DNA of 64,000 bases from Alteraurantiacibacter hainanensis (GTDB taxonomy: Bacteria > Pseudomonadota > Alphaproteobacteria > Sphingomonadales > Sphingomonadaceae). The notes under the pieces were generated by a model. It did no database searches. It was given only the letters and a program-made list of their open reading frames with translations, and was not told the DNA's origin. Below, piece after piece: positions 37,054 through 45,735 of this stretch (position 1 is its first letter; each line of letters opens with the position of its first letter). Location: contig NZ_JAZAPB010000002.1 of the NCBI RefSeq assembly GCF_036321025.1, positions 186,001 through 250,000 of the forward strand. Reading direction: 5' to 3'. A program made the position numbers and the translations under genes.

Positions 37054-38442
37054 CTAGGCGGGCCTCCCGGTTACGGCATCGTTGTTGGGCAAAGGCGCTG
37101 CCTCGGCCAAGGCGGCGTCGCCTTCGTCGTTGGGCAGGAAGAACAGAAGCGCCGCACCGATTACCGCGCCCGAGCACATGATGAGCGAGACGGCGAGAAG
37201 CTCCGAGTCCCCCAGCCAGGTGAACAGGAAGCCGGCGATGATCGGCGATCCCGCCGCGCCAAGGCGCCCGACACCCAGCACGAAGCCGGTGCCGGTCGCC
37301 CTCGCATAGGCCGGGAAGCCCCGGGCGAAGGCGGCGTAGTAGCCCACGATCGCGGCGTTCAGGAAGAACATCGTGAAGAAGGCCGCGATGCGCCATGTCC
37401 ACAGCGTATCGTGCCCGAGGCCGAAGTAGGCGACCGCGACCACACCGAGCAGCGCGGCCCCGATGGTCGGTCCCTTGATGTCGAACTTGCGCATCACGAA
37501 GCCGAACAGGAATCCCCCGAGTGCGCCGCCGATGTTGGCATAGGTGAGGCTGCTGGCCGCGTCGGGCTGGCTGAAACCTGCACCGGCCACGATCGTCGGA
37601 GCGAACTTCAGGATGTAGTAGAAGGTCAGCGTGTGGAACGCATAGCCGAAGGCGAGCAGCAAGGTGATCTTGCGCAGCCTGGGCTTCGACAGGATGTCGG
37701 TCACCTTGGGCTGTTCCAGCGTGGTGTCGATGATCGGCAGCGCCTCCACCGTCGGCTTGCCGAAGGCGGCGAGCGACTTGTTCATCTTCTCCAGCGCGCG
37801 CGAGGGACGCCGCGAGGCAAAGTAGGCCGGCGTTTCGGGGACAAGCAGCATGACCAGCGGGATCATCGCCGCCGTCACTATCGCACCGAACAGGAAGACC
37901 GCGCGCCAGTCGTACTCGACCAGCAGCCAGCCCTGCGCGGCGAAGCCACCGATCACGCCACCGATGGGATAACCGATGACGTAGAGCGCCATCGAGATGC
38001 TGCGGCCCGATTTGCTGGTGGTTTCGGCCACCACGGCGTTGGTGCTGGCGAGCATGCCGCCGATGCCAAGACCGGTGATGAAGCGCCAGACGGTTATCTC
38101 GACGATCGCTTGAGAGGAGTGGGCGAACCACATGCCGATGGCCATCACCACGAGGCAGGTGAGCATCGTGAGCTTGCGGCCGTACTTGTCCGCCAGGCCA
38201 CCCAGGATCACCGAGCCAAAGCCCATGCCGACCAGTTCGGCCGAGAGCATGATTCCCAATGCGTCGCGCTCAACCCCCCAGTCAGCCGCGATTCCCGGTG
38301 CGGCGAAGGCGCTGGAAAGCACGTCGAACCCGTCGAGTGCGTTGAGCAGGACCATGAGTATCACGACAATGACCTGTCGTGTGCCCATGGGCGTATCGTT
38401 CATGACTGCAACGGGATTACCCCCGCTTGATGGTCCGGCCAT
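37054..38442 (-). CDS. MFS transporter, aromatic acid:H+ symporter type
   Basis: A 462-residue, 12-helix MFS transporter. The AAHS-type signature DGFDVLSSAFAAPGIAADWG lies in the first helix, followed by GGLADKYGRKLTML between helices 2 and 3 and RFITGLGIGGMLAST in helix 4. Such proteins import benzoates, vanillate or protocatechuate. The ATG at 38442 has GAGAGGAC ten bases upstream and is preferred over one 13 codons later. It follows the MarR gene by 29 bases and precedes frmA, so regulator, importer and frmA are probably one transcript. Confidence 0.9.
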   Translation of the reverse strand: MAGPSSGGNPVAVMNDTPMGTRQVIVVILMVLLNALDGFDVLSSAFAAPGIAADWGVERDALGIMLSAELVGMGFGSVILGGLADKYGRKLTMLTCLVVMAIGMWFAHSSQAIVEITVWRFITGLGIGGMLASTNAVVAETTSKSGRSISMALYVIGYPIGGVIGGFAAQGWLLVEYDWRAVFLFGAIVTAAMIPLVMLLVPETPAYFASRRPSRALEKMNKSLAAFGKPTVEALPIIDTTLEQPKVTDILSKPRLRKITLLLAFGYAFHTLTFYYILKFAPTIVAGAGFSQPDAASSLTYANIGGALGGFLFGFVMRKFDIKGPTIGAALLGVVAVAYFGLGHDTLWTWRIAAFFTMFFLNAAIVGYYAAFARGFPAYARATGTGFVLGVGRLGAAGSPIIAGFLFTWLGDSELLAVSLIMCSGAVIGAALLFFLPNDEGDAALAEAAPLPNNDAVTGRPA

Positions 38443-38471
38443 ATTGACTTTGTCCTCTCCCTTGAACGCCT

Positions 38472-38936
38472 CTATTCGTGGATTCTGGCGAGCATTTCCA
38501 CCAGTTTCTCTAATTCCTGCCGCGTAAAGCGGCTTTTCAGCCAGGACTCGTGCTCCTCGATGCAGCTCTTCGCCTCCCGCAACGCGGCTTCGCCCTCGTG
38601 CGTCAGGTGCAGAGACTGCTTGCGCCCGTCGCTGCTCGATCGCTCCCGGCGCAGGTAGCCGCGCGACTGCAGGCGGTTGACGATTGTCATCGTCGTCGCC
38701 CTGTCCATGCGCAGCCGCCCGCCTACCTCGATCTGGGCGATGCCGGGGTTGTCGCCCAGCAGCCACATCACGCTCACTTGCTTCTGAGTCAGTTCGAGCT
38801 CGGCAAAAGTTTCCGTGAAGTGGCGATAGACGGCGCCATGGGCCAGCCGGATATGGAACCCGACAATGCCGTCCAACTCGCCGAATTCCGGCTCTGGTGT
38901 CTCGTCTTCTTGCTGGGTTGCTGTGCCGTGGGCCAA
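38472..38936 (-). CDS. MarR-family transcriptional regulator
   Basis: A 154-residue winged-helix regulator. Helix-turn-helix and wing are seen in PGIAQIEVGGRLRMDRATTM and NRLQSRGYLRRERSSSDGRKQSL. MarR proteins usually repress their own operon and a divergent target and respond to aromatic ligands. It is divergent from the lignostilbene dioxygenase gene with a 69-base gap containing an inverted repeat, and ahead of the aromatic-acid transporter, so a stilbene- or phenolic-responsive role is likely by inference. Confidence 0.9.
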   Translation of the reverse strand: MAHGTATQQEDETPEPEFGELDGIVGFHIRLAHGAVYRHFTETFAELELTQKQVSVMWLLGDNPGIAQIEVGGRLRMDRATTMTIVNRLQSRGYLRRERSSSDGRKQSLHLTHEGEAALREAKSCIEEHESWLKSRFTRQELEKLVEMLARIHE

Positions 38937-38955
38937 GGTCCTGCTCTCGTCTGTC

Positions 38956-38992
38956 TTGCGGATTTGTTAGTAAAGCATACAATTATCCGCAA
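38956..38992. promoter_or_regulatory. Likely MarR operator and divergent promoter
   Basis: TTGCGGAT at 38956-38963 is repeated inverted as ATCCGCAA at 38985-38992, with a shorter TTGT/ACAA symmetry inside. A possible plus-strand promoter overlaps it: TTGCGG (38956), 16 bases, TACAAT (38978). The dioxygenase ribosome site AAGGAGAGG follows directly. It is the only AT-rich piece in the gap between the MarR and dioxygenase genes. Confidence 0.5.
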
Positions 38993-39005
38993 GGAGAGGA
39001 CGAAC

Positions 39006-40496
39006 ATGGCGCATTTTCCCGAAACCCCGAACTACACCGGCTTCAACACGCCCAGCAGGATCGAGGCGGATATCGCGAACCTGCAGCATACCGGCGAGAT
39101 TCCACCCGAGCTCGACGGTGCCTTCTTCCGCGTTCAGCCCGATCCGCAGTTCCCCCCGCGCCTGGGTGACGACATTTCCTTCAACGGCGATGGCATGATC
39201 ACCCGCTTCCATTTCCACGACGGCCAGTGCGACTTTCGCCAGCGCTGGGCGCAGACCGACAAGTGGAAGCTGGAGAACGAGGCCGGCAAGGCGCTGTTCG
39301 GCGCATACCGCAATCCCCTGACCGACGATGAGAGCGTAAAGGGCGAATACCGCGGCACGGCCAACACCAATGCCTGGCTCTACGGCGGCAAGCTGTGGGC
39401 GCTGAAGGAAGATTCCCCGGCGCTGGTGATGGACCCGGCGACGATGGAGACGGTCGGGTACGAGAAGTTCGGCGGCAAGATGACCGGCGAAACCTTCACC
39501 GCGCATCCCAAGGTCGACCCCGACACCGGCAACATGGTCGCCATCGGCTATGCCGCCAGCGGCATGCATACCGACGACGTGACCTATTACGAGGTCAGCC
39601 CGGAGGGTGAACTGGTGCGGGAGGAATGGTTCAAGGTCCCGTATTACTGCATGATGCACGACTTCGCGATCACGCCCGATTACCTGGTGCTGCACATCAT
39701 TCCCTCGGTCGGCAGCTGGGAGCAGCTGGAGGCGGGCAAGCCTGCCTTCATGTTCGACACCACCAGGCCCGCCTATCTCGGCATCATCCCCCGCCGCGAG
39801 GGGCTGAAGGACGAGGACATTCGCTGGTTCAAGCGGGACAACTGCTTTGCCAGCCACACGATGAACGCCTGGCAGGAAGGTTCGAAGATCCGGTTCGTGA
39901 CGCCTGAATCGAAGAACAACTTCTTCCCCTTCTTCCCCGACATCCACGGCGCCGAGTTCAACCCGATGGAGGCCATGACGAGGCTCACCATGTGGACGGT
40001 GGACCTCGCCAGCAATGGCGACGAATTCGAGAGCATCGAGAAGCTCACCGATACCGTGTCCGAGTTCCCCCGCATCGACGACCGCTTCACTGGTCGCAAG
40101 AACCGCTACACCTGGGGCCTCGAGATGGACATGAGCCGTCCGATGGACGGGGAGGCGCGCTCTGCCGGCGGGGCGCCCATGAACTGCCTGTTCTTCCGCG
40201 ACATGCAGACCGGCGAGGAGCAGCACTGGTGGGCGGGCGAGACCAGCACCCTCCAGGAGCCGTGCTTCATCCCGCGCTCGCCCGACGCGCCGGAGGGTGA
40301 CGGCTGGGTGGTGCAGGTGTGCAATCGCATCACCGAGCACCGCAGCGACCTGCTGGTGTTCGATGCGCTGGAAATCGAGAAGGGCCCCGTCGCCACCATC
40401 AACGTCCCCATTCGCCTGCGCTTCGGCCTGCATGGCAATTTTGCGCGGAGCGAGGATATCGGTCTGGCGAAGACGCGCGAGGCCGAAGCCGCGTGA
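39006..40496 (+). CDS. lsd: Lignostilbene alpha,beta-dioxygenase, NOV1 type
   Basis: A 496-residue non-heme iron carotenoid-cleavage-oxygenase-family enzyme that splits the central double bond of 4-hydroxystilbenes into two aldehydes. The four iron histidines fall at His167, His218, His284 and His476, exactly the numbering of NOV1 of Novosphingobium. NOV1's 4-hydroxyphenyl-binding residues Tyr101, Lys134 and Glu353 are also at those positions. Expected substrates are lignostilbene, resveratrol or related stilbenes, giving vanillin or 4-hydroxybenzaldehydes. The ATG at 39006 follows AAGGAGAGG. It is divergent from the MarR gene and overlaps the next gene as GTGA. Which stilbene is used in vivo is inferred only. 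Confidence 0.95.
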   Translation: MAHFPETPNYTGFNTPSRIEADIANLQHTGEIPPELDGAFFRVQPDPQFPPRLGDDISFNGDGMITRFHFHDGQCDFRQRWAQTDKWKLENEAGKALFGAYRNPLTDDESVKGEYRGTANTNAWLYGGKLWALKEDSPALVMDPATMETVGYEKFGGKMTGETFTAHPKVDPDTGNMVAIGYAASGMHTDDVTYYEVSPEGELVREEWFKVPYYCMMHDFAITPDYLVLHIIPSVGSWEQLEAGKPAFMFDTTRPAYLGIIPRREGLKDEDIRWFKRDNCFASHTMNAWQEGSKIRFVTPESKNNFFPFFPDIHGAEFNPMEAMTRLTMWTVDLASNGDEFESIEKLTDTVSEFPRIDDRFTGRKNRYTWGLEMDMSRPMDGEARSAGGAPMNCLFFRDMQTGEEQHWWAGETSTLQEPCFIPRSPDAPEGDGWVVQVCNRITEHRSDLLVFDALEIEKGPVATINVPIRLRFGLHGNFARSEDIGLAKTREAEAA

Positions 40497-41755
40497 TCCG
40501 GCAGGTGCTATCGGCTGCGGCGCTGCTGGGGCTTTCGGTCCCGGCAGCGGCCCAGGATGAAGAGTGGCGCCAGTGGGACGTTGCGCCGGCCTGCCGCGAT
40601 CTGGCTCCGCTGGATGACGCGCCATCCGGACCCGACCTGGTCTATCGCGAGCCATCGCCCGCGACCATTTCCATGCGCCGGCAATTGCTCAACCCGGAGG
40701 TGAACTCATTCACCTTCCGCGAAATGAGCGAGGTCTGGGCCAATCGCCGGGTCAGCGCGTCCGAAACGCCGCGTTCCTGGCGCGAGGCAGAGGCGTTCGA
40801 AATGCCCGAAGGCTACGACGCCTTCGCGCAGTCCACCTTCACCGACGCGATGCTCGTTCTGCGCGATGGCGCGATCGTGTTCGAGGATTATCGCAACCGC
40901 TTTTCCCCGCGCGAGCGGCATATCGGTTTCTCGATGTCGAAGACGATCGTCGCCATGCTGGTCGGGCAGGCGCTCGAACGGGGCGAAATCGCCTCGCTCG
41001 ATGATCCGGTCGAGCTTTACTGGCCCGCGCTCGAAGGCGGCGGCTACGAGGGAGCGACGATCCGCAACCTGCTGGAGATGCGTTCGGGAGCCGACATCGA
41101 GGAGCGCTATGATTTCGGTGAGAACCCGAGCCTGGCGGCATGCATCCACGAGACGGCAATCGTCCTGAACCGCGCCCGCTTTGCCGACTTCGGCATCAGG
41201 GTGGGACGGCGCGAGGCCCCCGGCACCAGTTTCAACTATGCGACGCTCGATACGGCCGTGCTCGGCCGTGTGCTGGAAAACGCGACCGGCACTCGGCTGG
41301 CGCGGCTGACCAGCGAGCGGTTATGGCAACCGCTCGGCGCACAACGAAACGCCTTCTGGCTGGCGGACGGCCCGTCGGGCCAGGGACGTTCTCTCGCAGG
41401 AATGGGCTTCAATGCCACCTTGCGGGATTTCGCCCTGCTGGGCCAGCTGATGCTGGATGACGGCAAGGTCGGCGATACACGCGTCCTGCCGGAGGGGTGG
41501 GTGGACCAGATGACGTCGATGCGCCCGCTCGACCCTGAAAGCCCGCGTCCGGGCTATGGTTTCCAGACATGGCAGCTGGGAGACGAGCCGGGGGCCTACT
41601 CGGCCATCGGTCTTGCCGGACAGTATATCTACGTCCACCCGCAAAGCCGCACGGTGATCGTGAAGCTCAGCCACTATCCTCCGGGTGCCGAACTGGACGG
41701 TGTGGTGGCGGATTACTTCGGCAGAATTGCAGCCACGCCGCTGCCATCGGAATGA
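40493..41755 (+). CDS. Exported serine hydrolase of the beta-lactamase/esterase family
   Basis: A 420-residue protein with an N-terminal signal peptide (VLSAAALLGLSVPAAAQ). The SxxK motif SMSK is in HIGFSMSKTIVAML near residue 147 and the Tyr motif in TSFNYATLDTAV near 240. These place it with class C beta-lactamase-like esterases and peptidases (COG1680). The GTG start overlaps the dioxygenase stop, so it is translated with it. It might hydrolyse an ester or conjugate feeding the stilbene pathway, but nothing in the sequence shows this. The stop overlaps the next ORF by 3 bases. Confidence 0.85.
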   Translation: MIRQVLSAAALLGLSVPAAAQDEEWRQWDVAPACRDLAPLDDAPSGPDLVYREPSPATISMRRQLLNPEVNSFTFREMSEVWANRRVSASETPRSWREAEAFEMPEGYDAFAQSTFTDAMLVLRDGAIVFEDYRNRFSPRERHIGFSMSKTIVAMLVGQALERGEIASLDDPVELYWPALEGGGYEGATIRNLLEMRSGADIEERYDFGENPSLAACIHETAIVLNRARFADFGIRVGRREAPGTSFNYATLDTAVLGRVLENATGTRLARLTSERLWQPLGAQRNAFWLADGPSGQGRSLAGMGFNATLRDFALLGQLMLDDGKVGDTRVLPEGWVDQMTSMRPLDPESPRPGYGFQTWQLGDEPGAYSAIGLAGQYIYVHPQSRTVIVKLSHYPPGAELDGVVADYFGRIAATPLPSE

Positions 41756-42324
41756 CGGGCGGCGGCGCGCAGGTTCCCGGTGAACTTACGGCCGAACTGC
41801 GCTGGTGGTGGCAGGGCGATGCGCCCCGCGGCGTGCAGGGCTGGTTCGCCGGTCTTGGAGAGGCGAGACCGGAACAGCGCCGCGATGTCTATTGCGTAAC
41901 CGATCATAGGGGCTGGGGGCTCAAGCGGCGCGGCGTCGACGGCCCGTGGGAAAGCAAGATGGCTCTGGCACGACAGTGCCGTGTTCCCGGCCTTCCCGAT
42001 GCGACCTTGTGGCTAAAGCAGGAAGTGGTGCGGGATAAGCATTCTTCCGACCCGGAACTCGTCGTCGAGAAGGATCGGCAGGTCGTGGCGCTGGAGGATG
42101 CCGAGGGCGAGCCTGCCTGCGAAATCGAGCTGGGCAGGGTCCGCGTGGACGAACGCGAGGAATGGAGCACGCTGTGTTTCGAAGCGCGGGCCCATTTGTC
42201 CGATCCGGTGGGCAACCTCGCACGGGCCTGGAACAATGACGGCGGTCTGCCCGAAGGACTGGCGAGTGGGTGGGCGGCGGCTTACCCAGAGTGGATCGCC
42301 CATATATGCAGGGAGAAGTTCTGA
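41752..42324 (+). CDS. Unknown protein, possible divergent CYTH-like fold
   Basis: A 190-residue protein without signal peptide, overlapping its upstream neighbour by 4 bases and the next ATG by 1. It has alternating charged and hydrophobic residues suited to a beta barrel: DVYCVTDHRGWGLKRRG, WESKMALA and CEIELGRVRVDEREEW. These recall CYTH/triphosphate-tunnel proteins, but the N-terminal ExExK signature is absent, so this is a weak resemblance. Otherwise unrecognised. Confidence 0.6.
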   Translation: MTGGGAQVPGELTAELRWWWQGDAPRGVQGWFAGLGEARPEQRRDVYCVTDHRGWGLKRRGVDGPWESKMALARQCRVPGLPDATLWLKQEVVRDKHSSDPELVVEKDRQVVALEDAEGEPACEIELGRVRVDEREEWSTLCFEARAHLSDPVGNLARAWNNDGGLPEGLASGWAAAYPEWIAHICREKF

Positions 42325-42785
42325 TGATCGAACCGGGACTGGAATTCGTCTACGAGGCCGGCGGCGAGCTGGAGGCCCCGCGCGAGATCGGAGAGGTGGT
42401 GGACGGCACCCGCCGGATCATTCCGATCAAGCCGGGCGGCTACGTGAAGGGGCCCAGGATCAGCGGCAAGCTTATGGGGAATTCGGCGGACTGGCAATTG
42501 ACCCGCCCCGACGGTGTGACCGTTGCCGATGCCATCTACGCCATCGAGACGGACGACGGCGCGCTCATCCAGATCCGCAACAAGGGGCTGCGCCACGGCC
42601 CGCCCGAAGTCATGGACCGGTTGCGCCGCGGGGAGGAGGTCGATCCTTCGGAATACTACTTCCGCACGGTGCCGGAATTCATTGCACCGACCGGGCCCTA
42701 TGACTGGATGAACCGATCGATCTTCATCTGCTCGGGCGCGCGCTACGCCAACTCGATCAAGCTGTGGGTCTGGCGCGTTACCTGA
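42324..42785 (+). CDS. DUF3237 domain protein
   Basis: A 153-residue beta-rich protein of the DUF3237 family, with the typical blocks GGYVKGPRISGKLMGNSADW, YAIETDDGALIQIRNKGLRHG and SEYYFRTVPEFIAP. The ATG at 42324 has GGGAG nine bases upstream; a longer in-frame start runs into the preceding gene. Molecular function is unknown, though DUF3237 genes occur with aromatic catabolic genes. It is the last of four overlapping genes starting with the dioxygenase and is followed by a terminator. Confidence 0.85.
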   Translation: MIEPGLEFVYEAGGELEAPREIGEVVDGTRRIIPIKPGGYVKGPRISGKLMGNSADWQLTRPDGVTVADAIYAIETDDGALIQIRNKGLRHGPPEVMDRLRRGEEVDPSEYYFRTVPEFIAPTGPYDWMNRSIFICSGARYANSIKLWVWRVT

Positions 42786-42817
42786 ACGTCGAGATTGCCG
42801 ATCCGGAAAATGGAAGC

Positions 42818-42849
42818 GGCGCGTGAGCAACTGGCTCCCGCGCCTTTTT
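42818..42849 (+). terminator. Rho-independent terminator after dioxygenase operon
   Basis: GGCGCG pairs with CGCGCC and GAGC with GCTC around AACTG, with one mismatch, followed by TTTTTCCTTTT. It lies 33 bases after the DUF3237 stop. Confidence 0.85.
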
Positions 42850-42882
42850 CCTTTTGTCCCGAGGGCGTAGCTCCAAAGCGAA

Positions 42883-42908
42883 GGGGGCGGCCCTTGCGAG
42901 CCGCCCCC
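42883..42908. terminator. GC-rich hairpin, probable terminator for adhesin gene
   Basis: GGGGGCGGC and GCCGCCCCC form a perfect 9-bp stem. On the minus strand it lies 45 bases beyond the adhesin stop, so it can terminate that gene; on the plus strand it is followed by TGCTTTT and may back up the dioxygenase-operon terminator. Confidence 0.65.
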
Positions 42909-42952
42909 TGCTTTTCCCGTGTCGGGAGTGCGACCCTGAGGCCGCGCTCTCC

Positions 42953-45460
42953 TTACCAGGTGACCTGGAAACCGGCGCGGGCGCCGACTTCACCTTCGTC
43001 GAACCCGATGCCGACGCCACCGGTGAAGGCGGCGTTGTCGCTGATGCGGGCAGCGAAGCTGGCCGAACCGGCAACGCGGTCGTTGTAGTAGCCGAAGCCA
43101 CCGGCGAGGCCGAAGCTGTCGGTCGGCATGAGGACCGGCGATTCCATCGCAAGTGCCATGGCGACACCTTCGTTGGCTTCACGCACACCCTGCGCGTTCT
43201 CGGAAGCGAGATCGAACAGCGTGGTGGTCTGGCCCTGCAGCGTGGCGATGGCCTGCTGGTTGGCGGCGATGTTGTTGTTCGCCATGTTCAGGGCGTTGCC
43301 GAGGGTGGAGTCGGCACCGATCACGCCATCGGCGTCCACGGTCAGGACCGAGATGGCACCCGTCTGCGCAGCCGTGCTGGCCGCGATGTCGCCGATGCGA
43401 ACCGAGCTGCCCGCACCGCCCAGGGTGACCTGGTTGTCGGCAGTGGTCGTCGCATTCGCACCGATCGCGGTCGAACCGGCGAAGTTCGCCGTGGCGTTCT
43501 GACCGAGAGCCGTGGCACCCGCGGCGTTGGCGTCGGTGTTTTCACCGATTGCCGTGGCACCGGCGGCCGTCGCGACTGCGAAGTGACCGAAGGCGCTGGT
43601 ACGGTCGGCGGTAGCCTGAGCACCGTAGCCGTAGGCCGAGGAAGCAGCTGCCGAAGCGATGGACTGCGAGCCCGTCGTGGTCGAACGCGTGCCGAGGGCC
43701 TGCGCATCGTTACCGATGGCAACCGAGTTCGTGCCGGTGGCATCGACGTTCTCGCCGAGGCCGGTCGAACGCTCGCCCGAGGCTACTGCGAAGTAGCCAA
43801 GTGCGGTCGAACGGGCACCGGTTGCACTCGACTGGTAGCCGACTGCGGTAGCCGCGGCCGCGGTGGCTTCAGCGCTCGCGCCGATGGCGCTGCTGAAACG
43901 GCCGGTGGCCTGGGCATCGTTGGCGATGGCCAGCGAACCTTCACCCGTGGCATCGACGTTCTCGCCGAGGCCGGTCGAACGCTCACCCGAAGCAACGGCG
44001 AAGTAGCCGAGGGCGGTCGAACGCGTGCCGGTGGCACTCGATTCATAGCCGACTGCCGTTGCGGCAGCCGCGGTGGCTTCCGCACTTGCACCGATGGCGC
44101 TGGTGAACTCGTTCGTAGCCTGGGCATCGTTACCGATGGCAACCGAACCCTGGCCGGTAGCATCGACGTTTTCGCCGAGGCCGGTCGAACGCTCACCCGA
44201 GGCAACGGCGAAGTAGCCGAGAGCGGTCGAACGCGTGCCGGTGGCACTCGATTCGTAACCGATCGCGGTAGCGGCGGCTCCAGTGGCTTCGGCGTTACGG
44301 CCGAGGGCGGCCGTGAACTCGTTGTTGGCAACGGCACCGTCACCGACAGCGGTCGAGCCCTGGCCGGAAGCTTCCGACACGCGGCCGAGAGCGGTCGAGA
44401 ACTCAGCCGAAGCTTCCGACTGCCAGCCGAAGGCCTGGGCACCAAGACCGGAAGCGATCGATTCCGAACCAACTGCTGTGGAGTGAAAGCCGGAGGCAAT
44501 CGCTGTCTGACCTATAGCGACGGCGTCTTCATCGGAAGCAAAGGCACCGATGCCGACCGCAGTGGAATCAAGCGCCGTAGCGGTCGAACCCTCACCAACT
44601 GCAGTCGCGCCATCTGCGCTAGCAGTCGCCACGCCACCAAAGGCATTTGAGCCGTTGCCCGAGGCCGTCGCACCATCACCCAGCGCATTCGAGAAAGTCC
44701 CCGATGCGGTCGCAAGATAGCCAATGGCGGAGCTCGAAGTTCCCGACGCAGTCGCACCGTTCCCCAGTGCGGTGGAGTTTGAGCCGGAAGCCTCAGCGCT
44801 GACGCCTACCGCGGTGGACGCTAGGCCGGTGGCCGAAGAACCGCCACCCAGCGCGGTTGCAGTCGAGCCGGTTGCAGAGGCATCCCAGCCCAGGGCGGTC
44901 GAACCGAAGCCGAGAGCTTCAGCGCCCTGGCCGTTGCCGTCCGCATCGTTGCCGATGGCGATGGCGTAATCGGCGTCGGCTTCCGACATGTTGCCGATGG
45001 CGATCGACTGAAGGCCGTAGGCCTGGGCCTGCACGCCCAGAGCAACCGAGCGTTCGCCTTCGGCGATCGTGTTGGCGCCTACGCCGGTCGCGAGGCGGCC
45101 GGTCGCGGCGGCCTGGATGCCGACTGCGGTCGTGCCGTCGAAAGCGGCATTGGCTTCGTGACCGATGGCGGTCGAATTGATGAAGGCAGCAGTCGCACCC
45201 TGGCCAACGGCAGTCGTGCCGTTGCCGTTGGCGGTCGCATTTTCGCCGCAAGCGAGCGAATCAACGCCCGTGCCGCTGGCACCACCGACGGTGTCGGCAG
45301 CGTCGGCCACGCCGTTGTCGTTCGTATCGAGCAGACATTCTTCTGCCGACGCGGTGTCAGGGGTGGCGCCAAGCGTGGCCACGGCAGCGATGGCAAGACC
45401 CGAAGCGCTGAGCGCCATGGTGGTGAGATTGCCGAATGTCTTCGGTTCCGAATTACGCAT
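42953..45460 (-). CDS. Trimeric autotransporter adhesin (YadA-like head and anchor)
   Basis: An 835-residue surface protein. Residues 1-40 are a signal peptide with a long basic N-terminal part. After it, two cysteines bracket a DTNDNGVADAAD segment that looks like a Ca-binding loop. Residues about 65-690 are a left-handed parallel beta-roll of 14-residue repeats of the type SxAxGxxAxAxGxxA (ex. STALGYFAVASGERST). A short coiled stretch precedes the YadA-type beta-barrel anchor (FGLAGGFGYYNDRVAGSASF) ending in Trp. There is no long stalk. Internal 210-base repeats encode residues about 397-587. AGGAGG lies 5 bases before the ATG. Likely binds surfaces or other cells. Confidence 0.93.
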   Translation of the reverse strand: MRNSEPKTFGNLTTMALSASGLAIAAVATLGATPDTASAEECLLDTNDNGVADAADTVGGASGTGVDSLACGENATANGNGTTAVGQGATAAFINSTAIGHEANAAFDGTTAVGIQAAATGRLATGVGANTIAEGERSVALGVQAQAYGLQSIAIGNMSEADADYAIAIGNDADGNGQGAEALGFGSTALGWDASATGSTATALGGGSSATGLASTAVGVSAEASGSNSTALGNGATASGTSSSAIGYLATASGTFSNALGDGATASGNGSNAFGGVATASADGATAVGEGSTATALDSTAVGIGAFASDEDAVAIGQTAIASGFHSTAVGSESIASGLGAQAFGWQSEASAEFSTALGRVSEASGQGSTAVGDGAVANNEFTAALGRNAEATGAAATAIGYESSATGTRSTALGYFAVASGERSTGLGENVDATGQGSVAIGNDAQATNEFTSAIGASAEATAAAATAVGYESSATGTRSTALGYFAVASGERSTGLGENVDATGEGSLAIANDAQATGRFSSAIGASAEATAAAATAVGYQSSATGARSTALGYFAVASGERSTGLGENVDATGTNSVAIGNDAQALGTRSTTTGSQSIASAAASSAYGYGAQATADRTSAFGHFAVATAAGATAIGENTDANAAGATALGQNATANFAGSTAIGANATTTADNQVTLGGAGSSVRIGDIAASTAAQTGAISVLTVDADGVIGADSTLGNALNMANNNIAANQQAIATLQGQTTTLFDLASENAQGVREANEGVAMALAMESPVLMPTDSFGLAGGFGYYNDRVAGSASFAARISDNAAFTGGVGIGFDEGEVGARAGFQVTW
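43700..44272 (-). repeat. Tandem 210-bp repeats inside adhesin gene
   Basis: Two full 210-base copies (44272-44063 and 44062-43853) and about 153 bases of a third (43852-43700) encode a 70-residue unit of five 14-residue turns. Copies are nearly identical at the protein level (differences such as YESS/YQSS and GYFAV constant), indicating recent duplication. The same phrase recurs with exact 210-base spacing at 43761, 43971 and 44181. Confidence 0.9.
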
Positions 45461-45612
45461 TAAATCCTCCTGTTTGGTCGAACCGGGCCGAAATCAGCCG
45501 TCGCGACAGCAGGTAGGGGAATGAGTCAGACACTGAAATCGTTCCCCCATTGCTACACGCGATTTCGTGATCGCGGCGGTTACCCGATCCGGGCGTTGCG
45601 TAAGCTAGAAGA

Positions 45613-45642
45613 ATTTTGAAGTTTTGCATGCCCAAAATGCAA
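45613..45642 (-). promoter_or_regulatory. Possible adhesin promoter with inverted TTGCAT repeat
   Basis: TTGCAT at 45624-45629 and ATGCAA at 45637-45642 are inverted. On the minus strand TTGCAT (45642) could act as a -35 with CAAAAT (45618) 18 bases on as -10, about 145 bases before the adhesin ATG. The 45461-45735 gap is AT-rich compared with its neighbours. Confidence 0.35.
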
Positions 45643-45735
45643 CGAATTCAGAAAAAATGTGCAATGCGGGTAATTTGCAACACGGGGCCACCGGCTCTCC
45701 GGCCAGCCAGGGTAGTTAGCAGGCGATGAACGCGG

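Noticed and set aside
43700..44272. Regular spacing that might look like a CRISPR array
   Set aside because: The period is 210 bases, the repeats are coding and in frame with the adhesin, and there are no spacers or cas genes.
42854..44650. A 598-codon open frame antisense to the adhesin gene
   Set aside because: It is a shadow of the repeated adhesin sequence; repeats in one strand give repeats on the other and it has no signal or domain.
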